Shown: in pieces, positions 34,700-43,691 of the stretch
Layout of the letters: the number at the start of each line of letters is the position of its first letter
Numbering within the stretch: the first letter of the stretch is position 1
Assembly: GCA_021647265.1 (NCBI GenBank)
Contig: JAKIVA010000007.1
Coordinates: 1 to 64,000 of the forward strand
Source: Lutibacter sp.
GTDB lineage: Bacteria; Bacteroidota; Bacteroidia; Flavobacteriales; Flavobacteriaceae
DNA: 64,000 nt
Direction: 5' to 3'
The notes under the pieces: model-generated
The model's input: only the letters and a program-made list of their open reading frames with translations
Databases searched by the model: none
What the model was told of the DNA's origin: nothing
Made by a program: the position numbers and the translations under genes

Positions 34700-35137
34700 A
34701 TGAAAAAAATACTTTTAGGAGTTTTGGCGGTATTAATTTTAATTCAATTTATAACACCTCAAAAAAATAATTCAAAAGATTATACCAATGATATTACTAA
34801 AGAACTTCAGATACCAGATGATGTTCTACAAATTATTAAAACTTCTTGTGCAGACTGCCATTCAAATTCAACGGTTTACCCTTGGTACAATAAAATTGCC
34901 CCTTTTTCGTGGTACTTAGCACAACATGTGAATGAAGGGAAGGAACACTTAAACTTTTCTGAATGGACAAAATATAATAAAGATCAAAAAAATCATATTG
35001 TAAAAGACTTAAAAGAAGTAATAAAAAAGCGTGAAATGCCGTTAACTACATATGTTTTGATTCATAAAAATGCCGCTATGAATGAATCACAAAACAAATT
35101 ATTTCTTAATTGGATAAATACTATTGAAAAGTATTAA
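34700..35137 (+). CDS. Haem-binding domain (CXXCH) protein
   Basis: A 145-residue protein with an N-terminal hydrophobic anchor (LLGVLAVLILIQFITP) and one c-type haem motif, CADCH, at residues 50-54, followed by SNSTVYPWYNKIAPFSWYLA. This pattern is the Haem_bd domain common in Bacteroidota. The conserved W, P and H residues after the motif fit. It probably resides in the periplasm attached to the inner membrane; a redox role is likely but unproven. It sits 2 bases after the DUF1028 gene. Confidence 0.85.
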   Translation: MKKILLGVLAVLILIQFITPQKNNSKDYTNDITKELQIPDDVLQIIKTSCADCHSNSTVYPWYNKIAPFSWYLAQHVNEGKEHLNFSEWTKYNKDQKNHIVKDLKEVIKKREMPLTTYVLIHKNAAMNESQNKLFLNWINTIEKY

Positions 35138-35144
35138 TTAGTAA

Positions 35145-35840
35145 ATGAAAAAAATAACTAACATAATAATTTATAGCCTTGTAATTTTAACAATGGGCCT
35201 GCATAATATTCATGCACAAGCTAAAATAAATCAGTTTAATTCTAAAGGTGAAAGAATTGGTCTTTGGAAAAAGAAGTACAACAATGGAAGGATTCGTTAT
35301 ATTGGTCAGTTTGAAAATGGAAAAGAAGTAGGCACTTTTAGATATTACAGCGCCAAAAACTCTAAATTTCCTATTGTAATTAAAACCTTTATTAGAGGTA
35401 CAAATTTAGCAAAAGTTAAATTTTATACTGAAGAAGGCGTTTTGGAAAGTAAAGGAGAAATGGAAGGCAAAAAAAGAAGTGGTAAGTGGGTCTATTATAA
35501 CACTGATGGTAAATCAATTTTGTCTGAAGAAAGTTATATGAATGGTTTATTGAATGGTGAAGCTAAAACATATTATGCTTCAGGTAAAATCACAGAAATT
35601 TTAAACTATAGAAATGGAAAGTTACACGGGAATATAAAACGTTTTGCAGATAATGGTAATTTGTTAGATGATTTGAATTATGTTGATGGAAAATTACAAG
35701 GCTCTGCTAAATATTATAATTTGCAAGGGCAACTTATTTATAGTGGAGCATATGGTAACGATGAGAGAATTGGAAAATGGGAGTATTTTGAAAATGGGAA
35801 ACCAATAGATTCAATAAAATTAAAGCAAATGCATAACTAA
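35145..35840 (+). CDS. MORN-repeat (YwqK-like) protein, exported
   Basis: A 231-residue protein with a signal peptide (ending NIHAQ, about residue 26) and at least six MORN-type repeats of the form G-x-W-x-Y-x-x-G or YYxSGK, for example RSGKWVYYNTDGK, LNGEAKTYYASGK and LHGNIKRFADNGN. Databases often call these YwqK antitoxins, but the export signal and lack of a toxin neighbour make that unlikely here. It lies 7 bases after the haem-binding gene. Function unknown; likely a surface or periplasmic beta-sheet protein. Confidence 0.8.
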   Translation: MKKITNIIIYSLVILTMGLHNIHAQAKINQFNSKGERIGLWKKKYNNGRIRYIGQFENGKEVGTFRYYSAKNSKFPIVIKTFIRGTNLAKVKFYTEEGVLESKGEMEGKKRSGKWVYYNTDGKSILSEESYMNGLLNGEAKTYYASGKITEILNYRNGKLHGNIKRFADNGNLLDDLNYVDGKLQGSAKYYNLQGQLIYSGAYGNDERIGKWEYFENGKPIDSIKLKQMHN

Positions 35841-36381
35841 TTGTAACATAACTCAAAATTTAGATATCAAAAAAATATTGAAAATAACTAAAAACAGATT
35901 GTACTAAACTTAAAAACAGGTGCATATTATCTTAAAATTATGAAATCTTATATAAATTATCTGTTACTTATGAACGTGTGTGGTATAACATATAGATTGT
36001 TAGCTGTGTAGTTATTTTGTTTTTAAAAATGCTATCATTCATGAGAAGGTAAGATTCACAGTATGACTTTAAAGTCCGCTTTTTAACTATTTGACTAGTT
36101 TTAGTTATATCTAACACACATTAATTACGTTCAATTTGTATTTTTAAAAATTAATATTTATTAAAAAGACATTGCCATAAACTCATTATTACAGTTTTAT
36201 TTAAAATTAGATGAAAATATTGTTTAATATTAACTTATTTGGCATAACAATTGAAATTTAACTTACAAGAATATATTTATTATAAATATAAAATATTGAT
36301 AATCAGAAAAATAAATTATTTTTGATTTAATATTTTCTTTAAGATTGAAATTATTAATGACAAAATGACCATATAAAGACT
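35841..36381. other. 541-bp intergenic region upstream of lon with an inverted-repeat element
   Basis: No credible open frame. tgtgtggtataac at 35977-35989 and gttatatctaacacaca at 36104-36120 form imperfect inverted ends of a 144-bp segment. Further on, TGGCATAACAATTGA at 36240-36254 resembles a sigma-54 -24/-12 element except for the final GC. The rest is AT-rich. Confidence 0.45.
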
Positions 36382-38835
36382 ATGAGCAATTTAAAATTTT
36401 TAAAATTAGACAATATGTCATTGCAGCATATTTTGGATGAAGATGCAGATTTAATACCTTTAATGACACCTGAAGATGAAGAAGAGATAAATAAAGAAGA
36501 TGTACCTGAAGTTTTACCCATATTACCATTGCGTAATACGGTGTTATTTCCGGGAGTTGTAATTCCAATTACAGCTGGTAGAGATAAATCAATTCAATTA
36601 ATTAAAGAAGCCAATAAAGGAAATAAGATTATTGGAGTTGTTGCTCAAAAAAATGAGGCTATAGAAGATCCAACAATTAATGATATTCATAAAATTGGTA
36701 CCGTTGCACGTATTTTACGAATGTTAAAAATGCCTGATGGAAATACAACCGTAATTATTCAAGGTAAAAAGCAATTTGAAGTGGATAGCTTTGTACAAGA
36801 AGAACCGTATATTCAGGCTATTACAAAACCTTATACCGAAGACCGTACTGAAGAAAAAGAGCCTGAATTTGAGGCCATTGTAGATTCTATTAAGGAAATG
36901 GCAGTTCGTATTATTAAAGAGAACCCTAATTTGCCAACAGAAGCTACTTTTGCAATTAAAAATATAGAAAGTAAGCCTTTTTTAATCAATTTTGTTTCTT
37001 CCAATATGAATTTAAAAGTAGCGGAAAAACAAGAATTGTTAGAAACTAAGAATTTAAAAGAGAGAGCATTACTTACCCTAAAGAAGATGGATGCAGAATT
37101 ACAGCGTTTAGAATTGCGTAGTGACATCCAATCTAAAACACGTTCTGATATGGATCAACAGCAGCGTGAATATTATTTACATCAACAGTTAAAAACAATT
37201 CAAGAAGAATTAGGTGGTGTTTCTTATGATGAGGAGTTGGAAGAAATGAGAGAAAGGGCCAAAACTAAAAAGTGGAATGATGATATTAAGGAAACATTTG
37301 AAAAAGAGTTGGGACGTTTACAGCGTATGAATCCACAGGTTGCAGAATATTCTGTTCAACGTAATTATTTAGATTTATTGTTAGATTTACCTTGGAATGA
37401 GTATTCAGAAGATAAATTTGATTTAAAACGTGCTCAAAAAATATTAGATAGAGATCATTTTGGTTTAGATAAAGTAAAAGAACGTATTATTGAGCATTTA
37501 GCTGTATTAAAATTAAAGGGTGATATGAAGTCTCCAATAATTTGTTTGTACGGACCTCCAGGTGTTGGTAAAACCTCTTTGGGTAAATCAATTGCTGAAT
37601 CTATTGGAAGAAAATATGTTAGAATGTCTTTGGGAGGGTTGCGTGATGAAGCAGAAATTCGTGGGCATAGGAAAACTTATATTGGCGCAATGCCAGGTAG
37701 AATTATTAAAGATATTAAAAAAGCAGGAACTTCAAATCCGGTTTTTGTATTAGACGAGATTGATAAGTTAGCGTCATCAAGTCATAATGGAGATCCTTCT
37801 TCGGCAATGCTTGAAGTTTTAGATCCAGAACAAAATACGACTTTTTACGATAATTATTTAGAGAAAGATTACGATTTATCAAAAGTACTTTTTATTGCAA
37901 CAGCGAATAGTTTGTCGACCATTCCTTGGGCTTTAAGAGATAGAATGGAGATAATAAATGTTTCTGGATATACCATTGAAGAGAAAGTAGAGATAGCAAA
38001 ACGCCATTTGTTACCTAAACAGCTAAAAGAACACGGGTTAACAAAAGAACATTTACAAATTGGTAAAAAACAACTAGAAAAAATAGTTGAAGCCTATACA
38101 CGTGAATCAGGTGTAAGAGGTTTGGAAAAACAAATTGCTAAAATGGTACGTTATGCGGCAAAATCCATAGCAATGGAAGAAGAATACAATACTAAAATTT
38201 CAATAGAAACAATTGAAAAAGTATTAGGCCCATCTCACCTAGAAAGAGATAAGTATGAAAGCAATAATGTTGCAGGTGTTGTAACAGGTTTGGCTTGGAC
38301 ACAAGTAGGTGGTGATATTTTATTTATTGAATCTATTATCTCAAAAGGAAAAGGATTAACCATTACTGGAAATTTAGGGAAAGTAATGAAAGAATCTGCT
38401 ACAATTGCAATGGAGTATATTAGAGCAAATGCGAATGATTTTGGAATTGACAGTAAAATACTAGATGAATATAAAGTGCATATTCACGTTCCTGAAGGTG
38501 CAACGCCTAAAGATGGACCAAGTGCAGGTATTACTATGCTAACCTCTTTAGTATCAGTGTTTACGCAAAGAAAGGTAAAAGCTCATTTAGCAATGACAGG
38601 AGAAATTACCCTGCGAGGTAAAGTATTGCCAGTAGGTGGAATTAAAGAGAAAATATTAGCTGCGAAAAGAGCCAACATTAAAGAGATAATTCTTTCAGCA
38701 GAAAATGAGAAAGACATTAAAGAAATTAAACAAACTTATTTAAAAGGGCTGAAATTTAATTATGTTTCAGAAATGAGAGAAGTTATAGATATTGCTTTAT
38801 TGAAACAAAAAGTTAAAAATGCTAAAAAAGTGTAA
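36382..38835 (+). CDS. lon: ATP-dependent protease La (Lon)
   Basis: Cytosolic AAA+ serine protease that degrades misfolded and regulatory proteins. The 817-residue protein has the substrate-binding N domain (about 40-245, [19 protein letters not shown]), a coiled-coil, the AAA+ module with Walker [10 protein letters not shown] at 391-399 and Walker [11 protein letters not shown], and the protease domain with the catalytic Ser714 in PKDGPSAG and the Lys in [13 protein letters not shown] start 12 codons further is possible; I keep the ATG at 36382. A 541-base non-coding region precedes it, room for heat-shock-type control. Confidence 0.97.
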   Translation: MSNLKFLKLDNMSLQHILDEDADLIPLMTPEDEEEINKEDVPEVLPILPLRNTVLFPGVVIPITAGRDKSIQLIKEANKGNKIIGVVAQKNEAIEDPTINDIHKIGTVARILRMLKMPDGNTTVIIQGKKQFEVDSFVQEEPYIQAITKPYTEDRTEEKEPEFEAIVDSIKEMAVRIIKENPNLPTEATFAIKNIESKPFLINFVSSNMNLKVAEKQELLETKNLKERALLTLKKMDAELQRLELRSDIQSKTRSDMDQQQREYYLHQQLKTIQEELGGVSYDEELEEMRERAKTKKWNDDIKETFEKELGRLQRMNPQVAEYSVQRNYLDLLLDLPWNEYSEDKFDLKRAQKILDRDHFGLDKVKERIIEHLAVLKLKGDMKSPIICLYGPPGVGKTSLGKSIAESIGRKYVRMSLGGLRDEAEIRGHRKTYIGAMPGRIIKDIKKAGTSNPVFVLDEIDKLASSSHNGDPSSAMLEVLDPEQNTTFYDNYLEKDYDLSKVLFIATANSLSTIPWALRDRMEIINVSGYTIEEKVEIAKRHLLPKQLKEHGLTKEHLQIGKKQLEKIVEAYTRESGVRGLEKQIAKMVRYAAKSIAMEEEYNTKISIETIEKVLGPSHLERDKYESNNVAGVVTGLAWTQVGGDILFIESIISKGKGLTITGNLGKVMKESATIAMEYIRANANDFGIDSKILDEYKVHIHVPEGATPKDGPSAGITMLTSLVSVFTQRKVKAHLAMTGEITLRGKVLPVGGIKEKILAAKRANIKEIILSAENEKDIKEIKQTYLKGLKFNYVSEMREVIDIALLKQKVKNAKKV

Positions 38836-38854
38836 GTGAATTGATATTTTATAA

Positions 38855-38889
38855 AAGCCTAACATTGTAAAAGATGTTAGGCTTTTTGC
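38855..38889 (+). terminator. Rho-independent terminator after lon
   Basis: aagcctaacat (38855-38865) pairs perfectly with atgttaggctt (38874-38884) and is followed by TTT. It begins 20 bases after the lon stop. Confidence 0.85.
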
Positions 38890-38987
38890 GTTAGGGATTG
38901 AACGGTTTGTTTGAGCTACTTTAATGTTTTTCATTAAAGAGCGAGTAGTGAAAGCCTGCCCCAAAGGGGAACGCCATAAAAAGTAAT

Positions 38988-39719
38988 TTAGGTATTTCTA
39001 ATATCTAATATTCGTCCGTTTTTTAATTCTCCAGAAATATCTAGTTGATAAATTTTCTCAGCCACTTCTTTTGGTGTAAATAAATCGCCATGTTTGTAAA
39101 AATCTATAAAACGTTGAACAGATTTGAAGTTTGCTTTAGGTGTATTTCTAGCTTTAGTTTGCATATCAGTATCAACAATTCCTGGATATATTGAAACAAT
39201 GCTAACACCGTTATTTCTTTCTTTTTGTTCTTTTGAAATTACTTTGGTCATCATATCTAGCCCAGCTTTAGAAGAGCAATATAGGCTCCAACTTTCATAA
39301 GGATTTATGGCTGCACCAGAAGAAATATTGAAAATCTGCTTTTTGCAATCCCAGTCTTTTGAAAATTTGATAAAAAGAGAATTTAGAATAAGAGGAGCCA
39401 CCAAATTTACCTGAATGGTATAATTAATTTCTGGTGGAGATAGTTTATCTATGGTATTTATGGTTCCTAAATCTCCGGCGTTGTTAATTAAGGTGAGGTT
39501 TGTTGTACTATTTTTATCTAAATGTGAGAATATTTCTGTTATTACACCTTCAATGGTCTCTGTTTTACTAAGGTCGCATTGATATTGTTCTACGGTATAT
39601 AGTTTTTCAATTTTACTTCTTGAGATTGAAATTACTCGATACCCGTTTTGATGATACACACTGGCCAATCCAAAACCTAAACCTTTACTGCCACCGGTAA
39701 TTATTACAATTTTACCCAT
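38988..39719 (-). CDS. Short-chain dehydrogenase/reductase
   Basis: A 243-residue NAD(P)-dependent oxidoreductase. The nucleotide motif TGGSKGLGFG is at 8-17, LINNAG follows, then the catalytic Ser in FNISSGAA and YCSSKAGL with catalytic Tyr and Lys, and SIYPGIVDTDMQ. It resembles sepiapterin-reductase-like and YhxC-like SDRs; the substrate is unknown. It follows mazG by 60 bases on the same strand and may be read from the ruvX-def-mazG run. Confidence 0.85.
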   Translation of the reverse strand: MGKIVIITGGSKGLGFGLASVYHQNGYRVISISRSKIEKLYTVEQYQCDLSKTETIEGVITEIFSHLDKNSTTNLTLINNAGDLGTINTIDKLSPPEINYTIQVNLVAPLILNSLFIKFSKDWDCKKQIFNISSGAAINPYESWSLYCSSKAGLDMMTKVISKEQKERNNGVSIVSIYPGIVDTDMQTKARNTPKANFKSVQRFIDFYKHGDLFTPKEVAEKIYQLDISGELKNGRILDIRNT

Positions 39720-39779
39720 TTTAATGAATTTATATCACTAAAATAGAAAATTATTTTGAGAGATTATAAGTAGAAATTA

Positions 39780-40559
39780 TTATTTGTATAATTTTTTTGA
39801 CTCGTTCCAAAATACATCCATTTCAGTAAGCGACATATCATGTAGCGATTTGCCTTCTTTTTTAGCTGCTTCTTCTAAATATTGAAAGCGTTTTATAAAT
39901 TTTATGTTTGTTCTTTCTAGTGCATTTTCAGGGTTAACGTTTATAAAACGTGCATAATTAATCATAGAAAATATCACGTCTCCAAATTCCGCTTCTATAT
40001 TTTCAATATTTCCTTTTTCAATTTCGTCGTTTAGTTCGCCTAATTCTTCTTGTACTTTCTCCCAAACTTGTTCAGGTTTTTCCCAATCAAAACCTACTCC
40101 TGCAACTTTTTCCTGTATTCTGTTTGCTTTTACCATAGATGGGAGAGAGGTTGGAACTCCTTCTAACACAGATTTTTTACCTTCTTTTAATTTTAGTTTT
40201 TCCCAGTTTTGCTTAACATCATCTTCATTTTTAACGGTAACATCTCCATAAATATGAGGGTGACGGTAAATTAATTTTTCAGCAATGGAGTTTGCAATAT
40301 CAGCAATGTCAAAATCATTGGTTTCTGAGCCAATTTTTGCATAAAAAACAATATGGAGCAATAAATCTCCTAATTCTTTTTTAATTTCTTGAAAGTCATT
40401 TTTAAGGATGGCATCACCTAATTCATAAGTTTCTTCAATGGTTAGGTGTCTAAGAGATTGGAATGTTTGCTTTTTATCCCATGGGCATTTAGAACGCAAC
40501 TCGTCCATAATGTTTAACAAACGATTTATGGCTTCAAGTTGCTGTTCTCTTGTGTGCAT
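39780..40559 (-). CDS. mazG: Nucleoside triphosphate pyrophosphohydrolase MazG
   Basis: Hydrolyses (d)NTPs to the monophosphate and pyrophosphate, cleaning the nucleotide pool. The 259-residue protein has two MazG domains: CPWDKKQTFQSLRHLTIEE followed by TYELGDAI and KKELGDLLLHIVFYA in the first, and VQEELGELNDEI with EAEFGDVIFSMINYAR in the second. The E-E-x-x-E...E-x-x-D metal pattern is intact. It lies 2 bases after the DUF5606 gene in the same operon. Confidence 0.94.
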   Translation of the reverse strand: MHTREQQLEAINRLLNIMDELRSKCPWDKKQTFQSLRHLTIEETYELGDAILKNDFQEIKKELGDLLLHIVFYAKIGSETNDFDIADIANSIAEKLIYRHPHIYGDVTVKNEDDVKQNWEKLKLKEGKKSVLEGVPTSLPSMVKANRIQEKVAGVGFDWEKPEQVWEKVQEELGELNDEIEKGNIENIEAEFGDVIFSMINYARFINVNPENALERTNIKFIKRFQYLEEAAKKEGKSLHDMSLTEMDVFWNESKKLYK

Positions 40560-40561
40560 AA

Positions 40562-40999
40562 TTAAGCTTCTTTAGTTGCTTGATTTTCTTCTTCTTCTTC
40601 TTCTTCCTCTTTAATTGAAGAAAAGTCAAAATTATTAGAAGCTAGTAAATTATACCATTGTAAAACTTTTTTTATGTTTGAAGTGTACACACGCTCTTCA
40701 TCAAAATTTGGTAAAATTTCACGAAAATAAGAAGTTAAAACTTGACTACTTTCTTTAGGGTTGATAGCTTCTTTTCCATTTTCTTTTTCGCTAATAGCTT
40801 TAAAAACAATACGCAATGGGATTTCTTCTTCATACGTAAAAATTGCAATTTCATTTAAAGCACTAATGTTATGTGTTGCAGTAATTGGAAATTTTTTATT
40901 ATCGAGCAATGACTCTACAATAATTCCTCCTTTAGATTGTGCTTTAATTTCATACAGTCCTGGTTTTCCAGTTATTGCCACTATATCTTTTAATTCCAT
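40562..40999 (-). CDS. DUF5606 protein
   Basis: A 145-residue protein that opens with MELKDIVAITGKPGLYEIKA, the hallmark of the Bacteroidota-restricted DUF5606 family, and contains LTSYFREILPNFDEERVYTS. The tail is a run of glutamates. No function is known. It lies between def (4-base gap) and mazG (2-base gap), a conserved arrangement in flavobacteria as far as I recall. Confidence 0.9.
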   Translation of the reverse strand: MELKDIVAITGKPGLYEIKAQSKGGIIVESLLDNKKFPITATHNISALNEIAIFTYEEEIPLRIVFKAISEKENGKEAINPKESSQVLTSYFREILPNFDEERVYTSNIKKVLQWYNLLASNNFDFSSIKEEEEEEEENQATKEA

Positions 41000-41003
41000 A
41001 AGT

Positions 41004-41591
41004 TTATTTTCTTTTTAATAAAGGAAATTTCATTCTATAATCAGGGTTTACTTTTCCTTTTGAAATGTTTTCTAATTTCTTTTTAATTAATCGTTTTTTT
41101 AATGATGAAATTTTATCTGTAAATAAAATTCCTTCAATATGGTCATACTCATGTTGTACAACTCTTGCAGCCAGCCCATCAAGAGTATCAGTATGTTTTT
41201 CGAAATTTTCATCAACGTATTCAATGGTGATTTTTTCTTCTCTAAAAACTTCTTCTCTTATTTCTGGTATGCTAAGGCATCCTTCACTAAATGACCATTC
41301 ATCTCCTTCTTCTTTTACAATTTTGGCATTGATAAATATTTTTTTAAAATTGGCCAAAAATTCACGTTCATCTTCTTCTAATTCGTCATCTTTAGCAAAT
41401 GGAGAAGTGTCTATAATAAAAAGTCGAATTGCTTTGCCAACTTGTGGTGCAGCCAAACCAACACCTTGTGCATTTACCATTGTTTCCTTCATATTTTCAA
41501 TAAGTTCAGAAAGGTTTGGGTAATCTTTATCAATAGCAACACCTACTTTTCTTAAAACGGGATCGCCATATGCAATAATTGGTAATATCAT
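41004..41591 (-). CDS. def: Peptide deformylase
   Basis: Removes the formyl group from N-terminal methionine of new proteins. The three family motifs are GVGLAAPQVG (43-52), EGCLS (103-107, metal Cys) and HEYDH (147-151, catalytic Glu and metal His). The 195-residue length is normal for Bacteroidota, which carry an insertion around residues 66-80. A promoter match lies 18 bases upstream. It opens the def-DUF5606-mazG unit. Confidence 0.96.
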   Translation of the reverse strand: MILPIIAYGDPVLRKVGVAIDKDYPNLSELIENMKETMVNAQGVGLAAPQVGKAIRLFIIDTSPFAKDDELEEDEREFLANFKKIFINAKIVKEEGDEWSFSEGCLSIPEIREEVFREEKITIEYVDENFEKHTDTLDGLAARVVQHEYDHIEGILFTDKISSLKKRLIKKKLENISKGKVNPDYRMKFPLLKRK

Positions 41592-41608
41592 ATTATTTTT
41601 TTGGATTG

Positions 41609-41637
41609 CAAAAGTACAAATTATTAGTTAAAACAAA
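41609..41637 (-). promoter_or_regulatory. Putative promoter of def
   Basis: The minus strand has TACTTTTG at 41609-41616, an exact TAnnTTTG match, with TTTG at 41634-41637 17 bases further upstream. It lies in the short gap between the broken DUF1919 gene and def. Confidence 0.5.
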
Positions 41638-41652
41638 AAGGTAGGTTTAGAA

Positions 41653-42326
41653 TTAGGATAAACACTCATTTATCCATTTATATAGATTCATATAAATGAA
41701 ATTAATTTTGAAAAGTTTTACTCCATTTGGAATACAATCTTTAAAGTTTTTATCAATTTCTAAAACTTGATAATGGTTTTTAAGATTTAGGTGTTTATAT
41801 TCATGAATTGAAAACGAAATTTTGTTTTTCAATGGTAGCTCTCCAAAATCTTTAAAATTTTGTTCTGTTGCATACCAAGCGTCAGACATCATAAAAATAT
41901 AATTATCTCTGTTAGTTTCTTCTAGCATTCTAGCCGTTCTTCTTATCCATTTAATGTTGGCTTCCTCTTCCGATTTATAATGCGTAAAATGAAGTTTAAT
42001 GTCACCTAACAATGCAAGTGGATAGGTAATTTCTCTATTTTTATATTTACTTTCAGTAATAAATTTTAGAGGAAGAGCCATATAATAATCAAAATTTGAG
42101 AGTAATTTTATATAGCAATCTCCATAAAACCAATACTAATAAAAGGGGAGTTGTATGGTCGTTTTATCCATTGATATACAGATCCAGCCCAACAATTATC
42201 ACAAACAATCACAAAGTTCTTATCCTTCAAAAGTTCAATATCTTTTTTACGGTAGTATTTTTTGAAGAGTACCCTATATTTTCTTCTAATAAAGACAACA
42301 ATTTTTCTAAATATATTATTTTTCAT
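41653..42326 (-). pseudogene. DUF1919 polysaccharide-associated protein, split by a one-base frameshift
   Basis: Two adjacent frames together make one DUF1919 protein. The first (42326 to 42108) reads MKNNIFRKIVVFIRRKYR to NCWAGSVYQW and PYNSPFISIGF, then goes off as MEIAI and stops. The second frame, from about 42130, continues YGDCYIKLLSNFDYYMALPL to YPLALLGDIKLHFTHYKSEE and ends at 41653. Adding one T to the TTTT run at about 42135 restores a 225-residue protein. DUF1919 members occur in capsule and exopolysaccharide clusters. Genuine pseudogene or sequencing error cannot be told apart here. It overlaps ruvX by 11 bases. Confidence 0.8.
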
Positions 42327-42732
42327 TTTGTTGTAAAAAAGATTGTAAAATTATGGTAGCACTAACCTCATCTATAAGCGCTTTATTTTGGCGATGCTTC
42401 TTTTTTAAACCACTGTCTAGCATACTTTGAGAAGCTATTTTTGAAGTAAAGCGTTCGTCTATACGTTTTATGGGGATTTTAGGAAATGTTTGACTCAATT
42501 TTAAAATAAAGGGTTTTATAAATTGTTCACTCTCACTTTCAGTATTATTCATTTGTTTAGGTTCGCCAACAACAAATAATGCAACATCTTCTTTTTTTAG
42601 ATATTCCGTCAGAAAAGAGAATATTTTTTTAGTAGTAACAGTAGTTAAACCAGAGGCAATAATTTGCAATTCATCTGTAACTGCAATACCTATTCTTTTT
42701 GTTCCGTAATCTAACCCTAAAATTCGCGCCAA
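42316..42732 (-). CDS. ruvX: Holliday junction resolvase RuvX (YqgF)
   Basis: RNase H-fold nuclease of the YqgF/RuvX family, implicated in junction resolution and in 16S rRNA 5'-end maturation. ARILGLDYGTKRIGIAVTDE holds the first catalytic Asp (Asp8), with VVGEPKQMN, IKRIDERFTS and DEVSATIILQSFL later. I take the TTG at 42730-42732, which gives 138 residues, the standard length; the open frame up to 42870 would overlap the divergent dapD gene and is unlike the family. The end overlaps the DUF1919 gene by 11 bases. Confidence 0.9.
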   Translation of the reverse strand: MARILGLDYGTKRIGIAVTDELQIIASGLTTVTTKKIFSFLTEYLKKEDVALFVVGEPKQMNNTESESEQFIKPFILKLSQTFPKIPIKRIDERFTSKIASQSMLDSGLKKKHRQNKALIDEVSATIILQSFLQQNEK

Positions 42733-42799
42733 AATAATAACATAATTAATAAATTCGTGTAAATTTAGTGATTTTGAATTATATATTTTTTTAATGCTA

Positions 42800-42807
42800 T
42801 ATATTTG
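42800..42807 (+). promoter_or_regulatory. Putative -7 promoter element of dapD
   Basis: TATATTTG is an exact TAnnTTTG match 22 bases upstream of the dapD ATG. A TTTG at 42773-42776 lies 23 bases upstream, a little further than ideal. Confidence 0.4.
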
Positions 42808-42829
42808 TAATTCATAGAATTTTGAAGGA

Positions 42830-43645
42830 ATGAATACAATTAGAAAAATCATAGAATCTGCTTGGAACAATAGCGCCTTATTAAAAGAGGAAACTACTCA
42901 AAAAGCAATTCGTAAAGTTGTAAATTTATTAGATAATGGTAAGCTAAGAGTTGCAGAGCCTGTTGAAAGTGGTTGGCAAGTGAATGAATGGGTAAAAAAA
43001 GCAGTAGTACTATATTTTCCTATTCAAAAAATGGAAACTATGGAAGTGGGTATTTTCGAGTATCATGATAAAATTCCGTTAAAAACAGGGTATAAAGAAA
43101 AGGGTATTAGAGTAGTGCCTCATGCCGTAGCACGTTATGGGTCGTATATCTCAAGTGGCACAATATTAATGCCGAGTTATATTAATATTGGTGCTTATGT
43201 AGATGAAGGAACCATGGTTGATACTTGGGCAACTGTTGGTAGTTGTGCACAAATTGGTAAAAATGTACACTTAAGTGGAGGTGTTGGAATTGGAGGAGTT
43301 TTAGAACCTTTACAAGCTGCACCAGTAATTATTGAAGATAATGTGTTTATTGGTTCACGCTGTATAGTTGTGGAAGGAGTACATGTAGAAACTGAAGCTG
43401 TTTTAGGTGCGGGTGTGGTATTAACCATGAGTACAAAAATTATTGATGTAACAGGTGATAAACCAATTGAAGTAAAAGGAAGAGTTCCTGCACGTTCAGT
43501 AGTAATACCAGGTAGTTATAAGAAACAATTTCCTGCAGGAGAATATAATGTGCCTTGTGCTATGATTATTGGTAAAAGAAAAGAAAGCACCAATAAAAAA
43601 ACTTCATTGAACGATGCACTTCGGGAAAATGATGTAGCCGTTTAA
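42830..43645 (+). CDS. dapD: 2,3,4,5-tetrahydropyridine-2,6-dicarboxylate N-succinyltransferase
   Basis: Catalyses the succinylation step of lysine and meso-diaminopimelate synthesis in the cytosol. The 271-residue trimeric enzyme has a left-handed beta-helix of hexapeptide repeats (GAYVDEGTMVDTWATVGSCA, then QIGKNVHLSGGVGIGGVLE) and the DapD-specific VLEPLQAAPVIIEDN. The C-terminal PGSYKKQFPAGEYNVPCAMI segment is typical. It is divergent from ruvX. Confidence 0.96.
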   Translation: MNTIRKIIESAWNNSALLKEETTQKAIRKVVNLLDNGKLRVAEPVESGWQVNEWVKKAVVLYFPIQKMETMEVGIFEYHDKIPLKTGYKEKGIRVVPHAVARYGSYISSGTILMPSYINIGAYVDEGTMVDTWATVGSCAQIGKNVHLSGGVGIGGVLEPLQAAPVIIEDNVFIGSRCIVVEGVHVETEAVLGAGVVLTMSTKIIDVTGDKPIEVKGRVPARSVVIPGSYKKQFPAGEYNVPCAMIIGKRKESTNKKTSLNDALRENDVAV

Positions 43646-43691
43646 AAAATTATATTGACTATATTTGTTCGTAATTTTTTATATATGATTA

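Noticed and set aside
35145..35840. Toxin-antitoxin system suggested by the YwqK family name
   Set aside because: The protein is exported and made of MORN repeats; no toxin gene is adjacent and the family name is historical.
35841..36381. Possible tRNA or riboswitch in the long gap before lon
   Set aside because: I find no cloverleaf, no T-loop consensus and no aptamer signature, only an inverted-ended segment.
41065..41523. 152-residue plus-strand open frame inside def
   Set aside because: It lies fully antisense to peptide deformylase, is low-complexity, and has no features of its own.
42130..42140. Programmed frameshift as explanation for the DUF1919 break
   Set aside because: The site is not a standard slippery heptamer and no stimulating structure is apparent; a simple one-base loss fits better.
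42096..42359. 87-residue plus-strand open frame across the DUF1919 and ruvX junction
   Set aside because: It runs opposite to two recognisable genes; its sequence is unlike a real protein.
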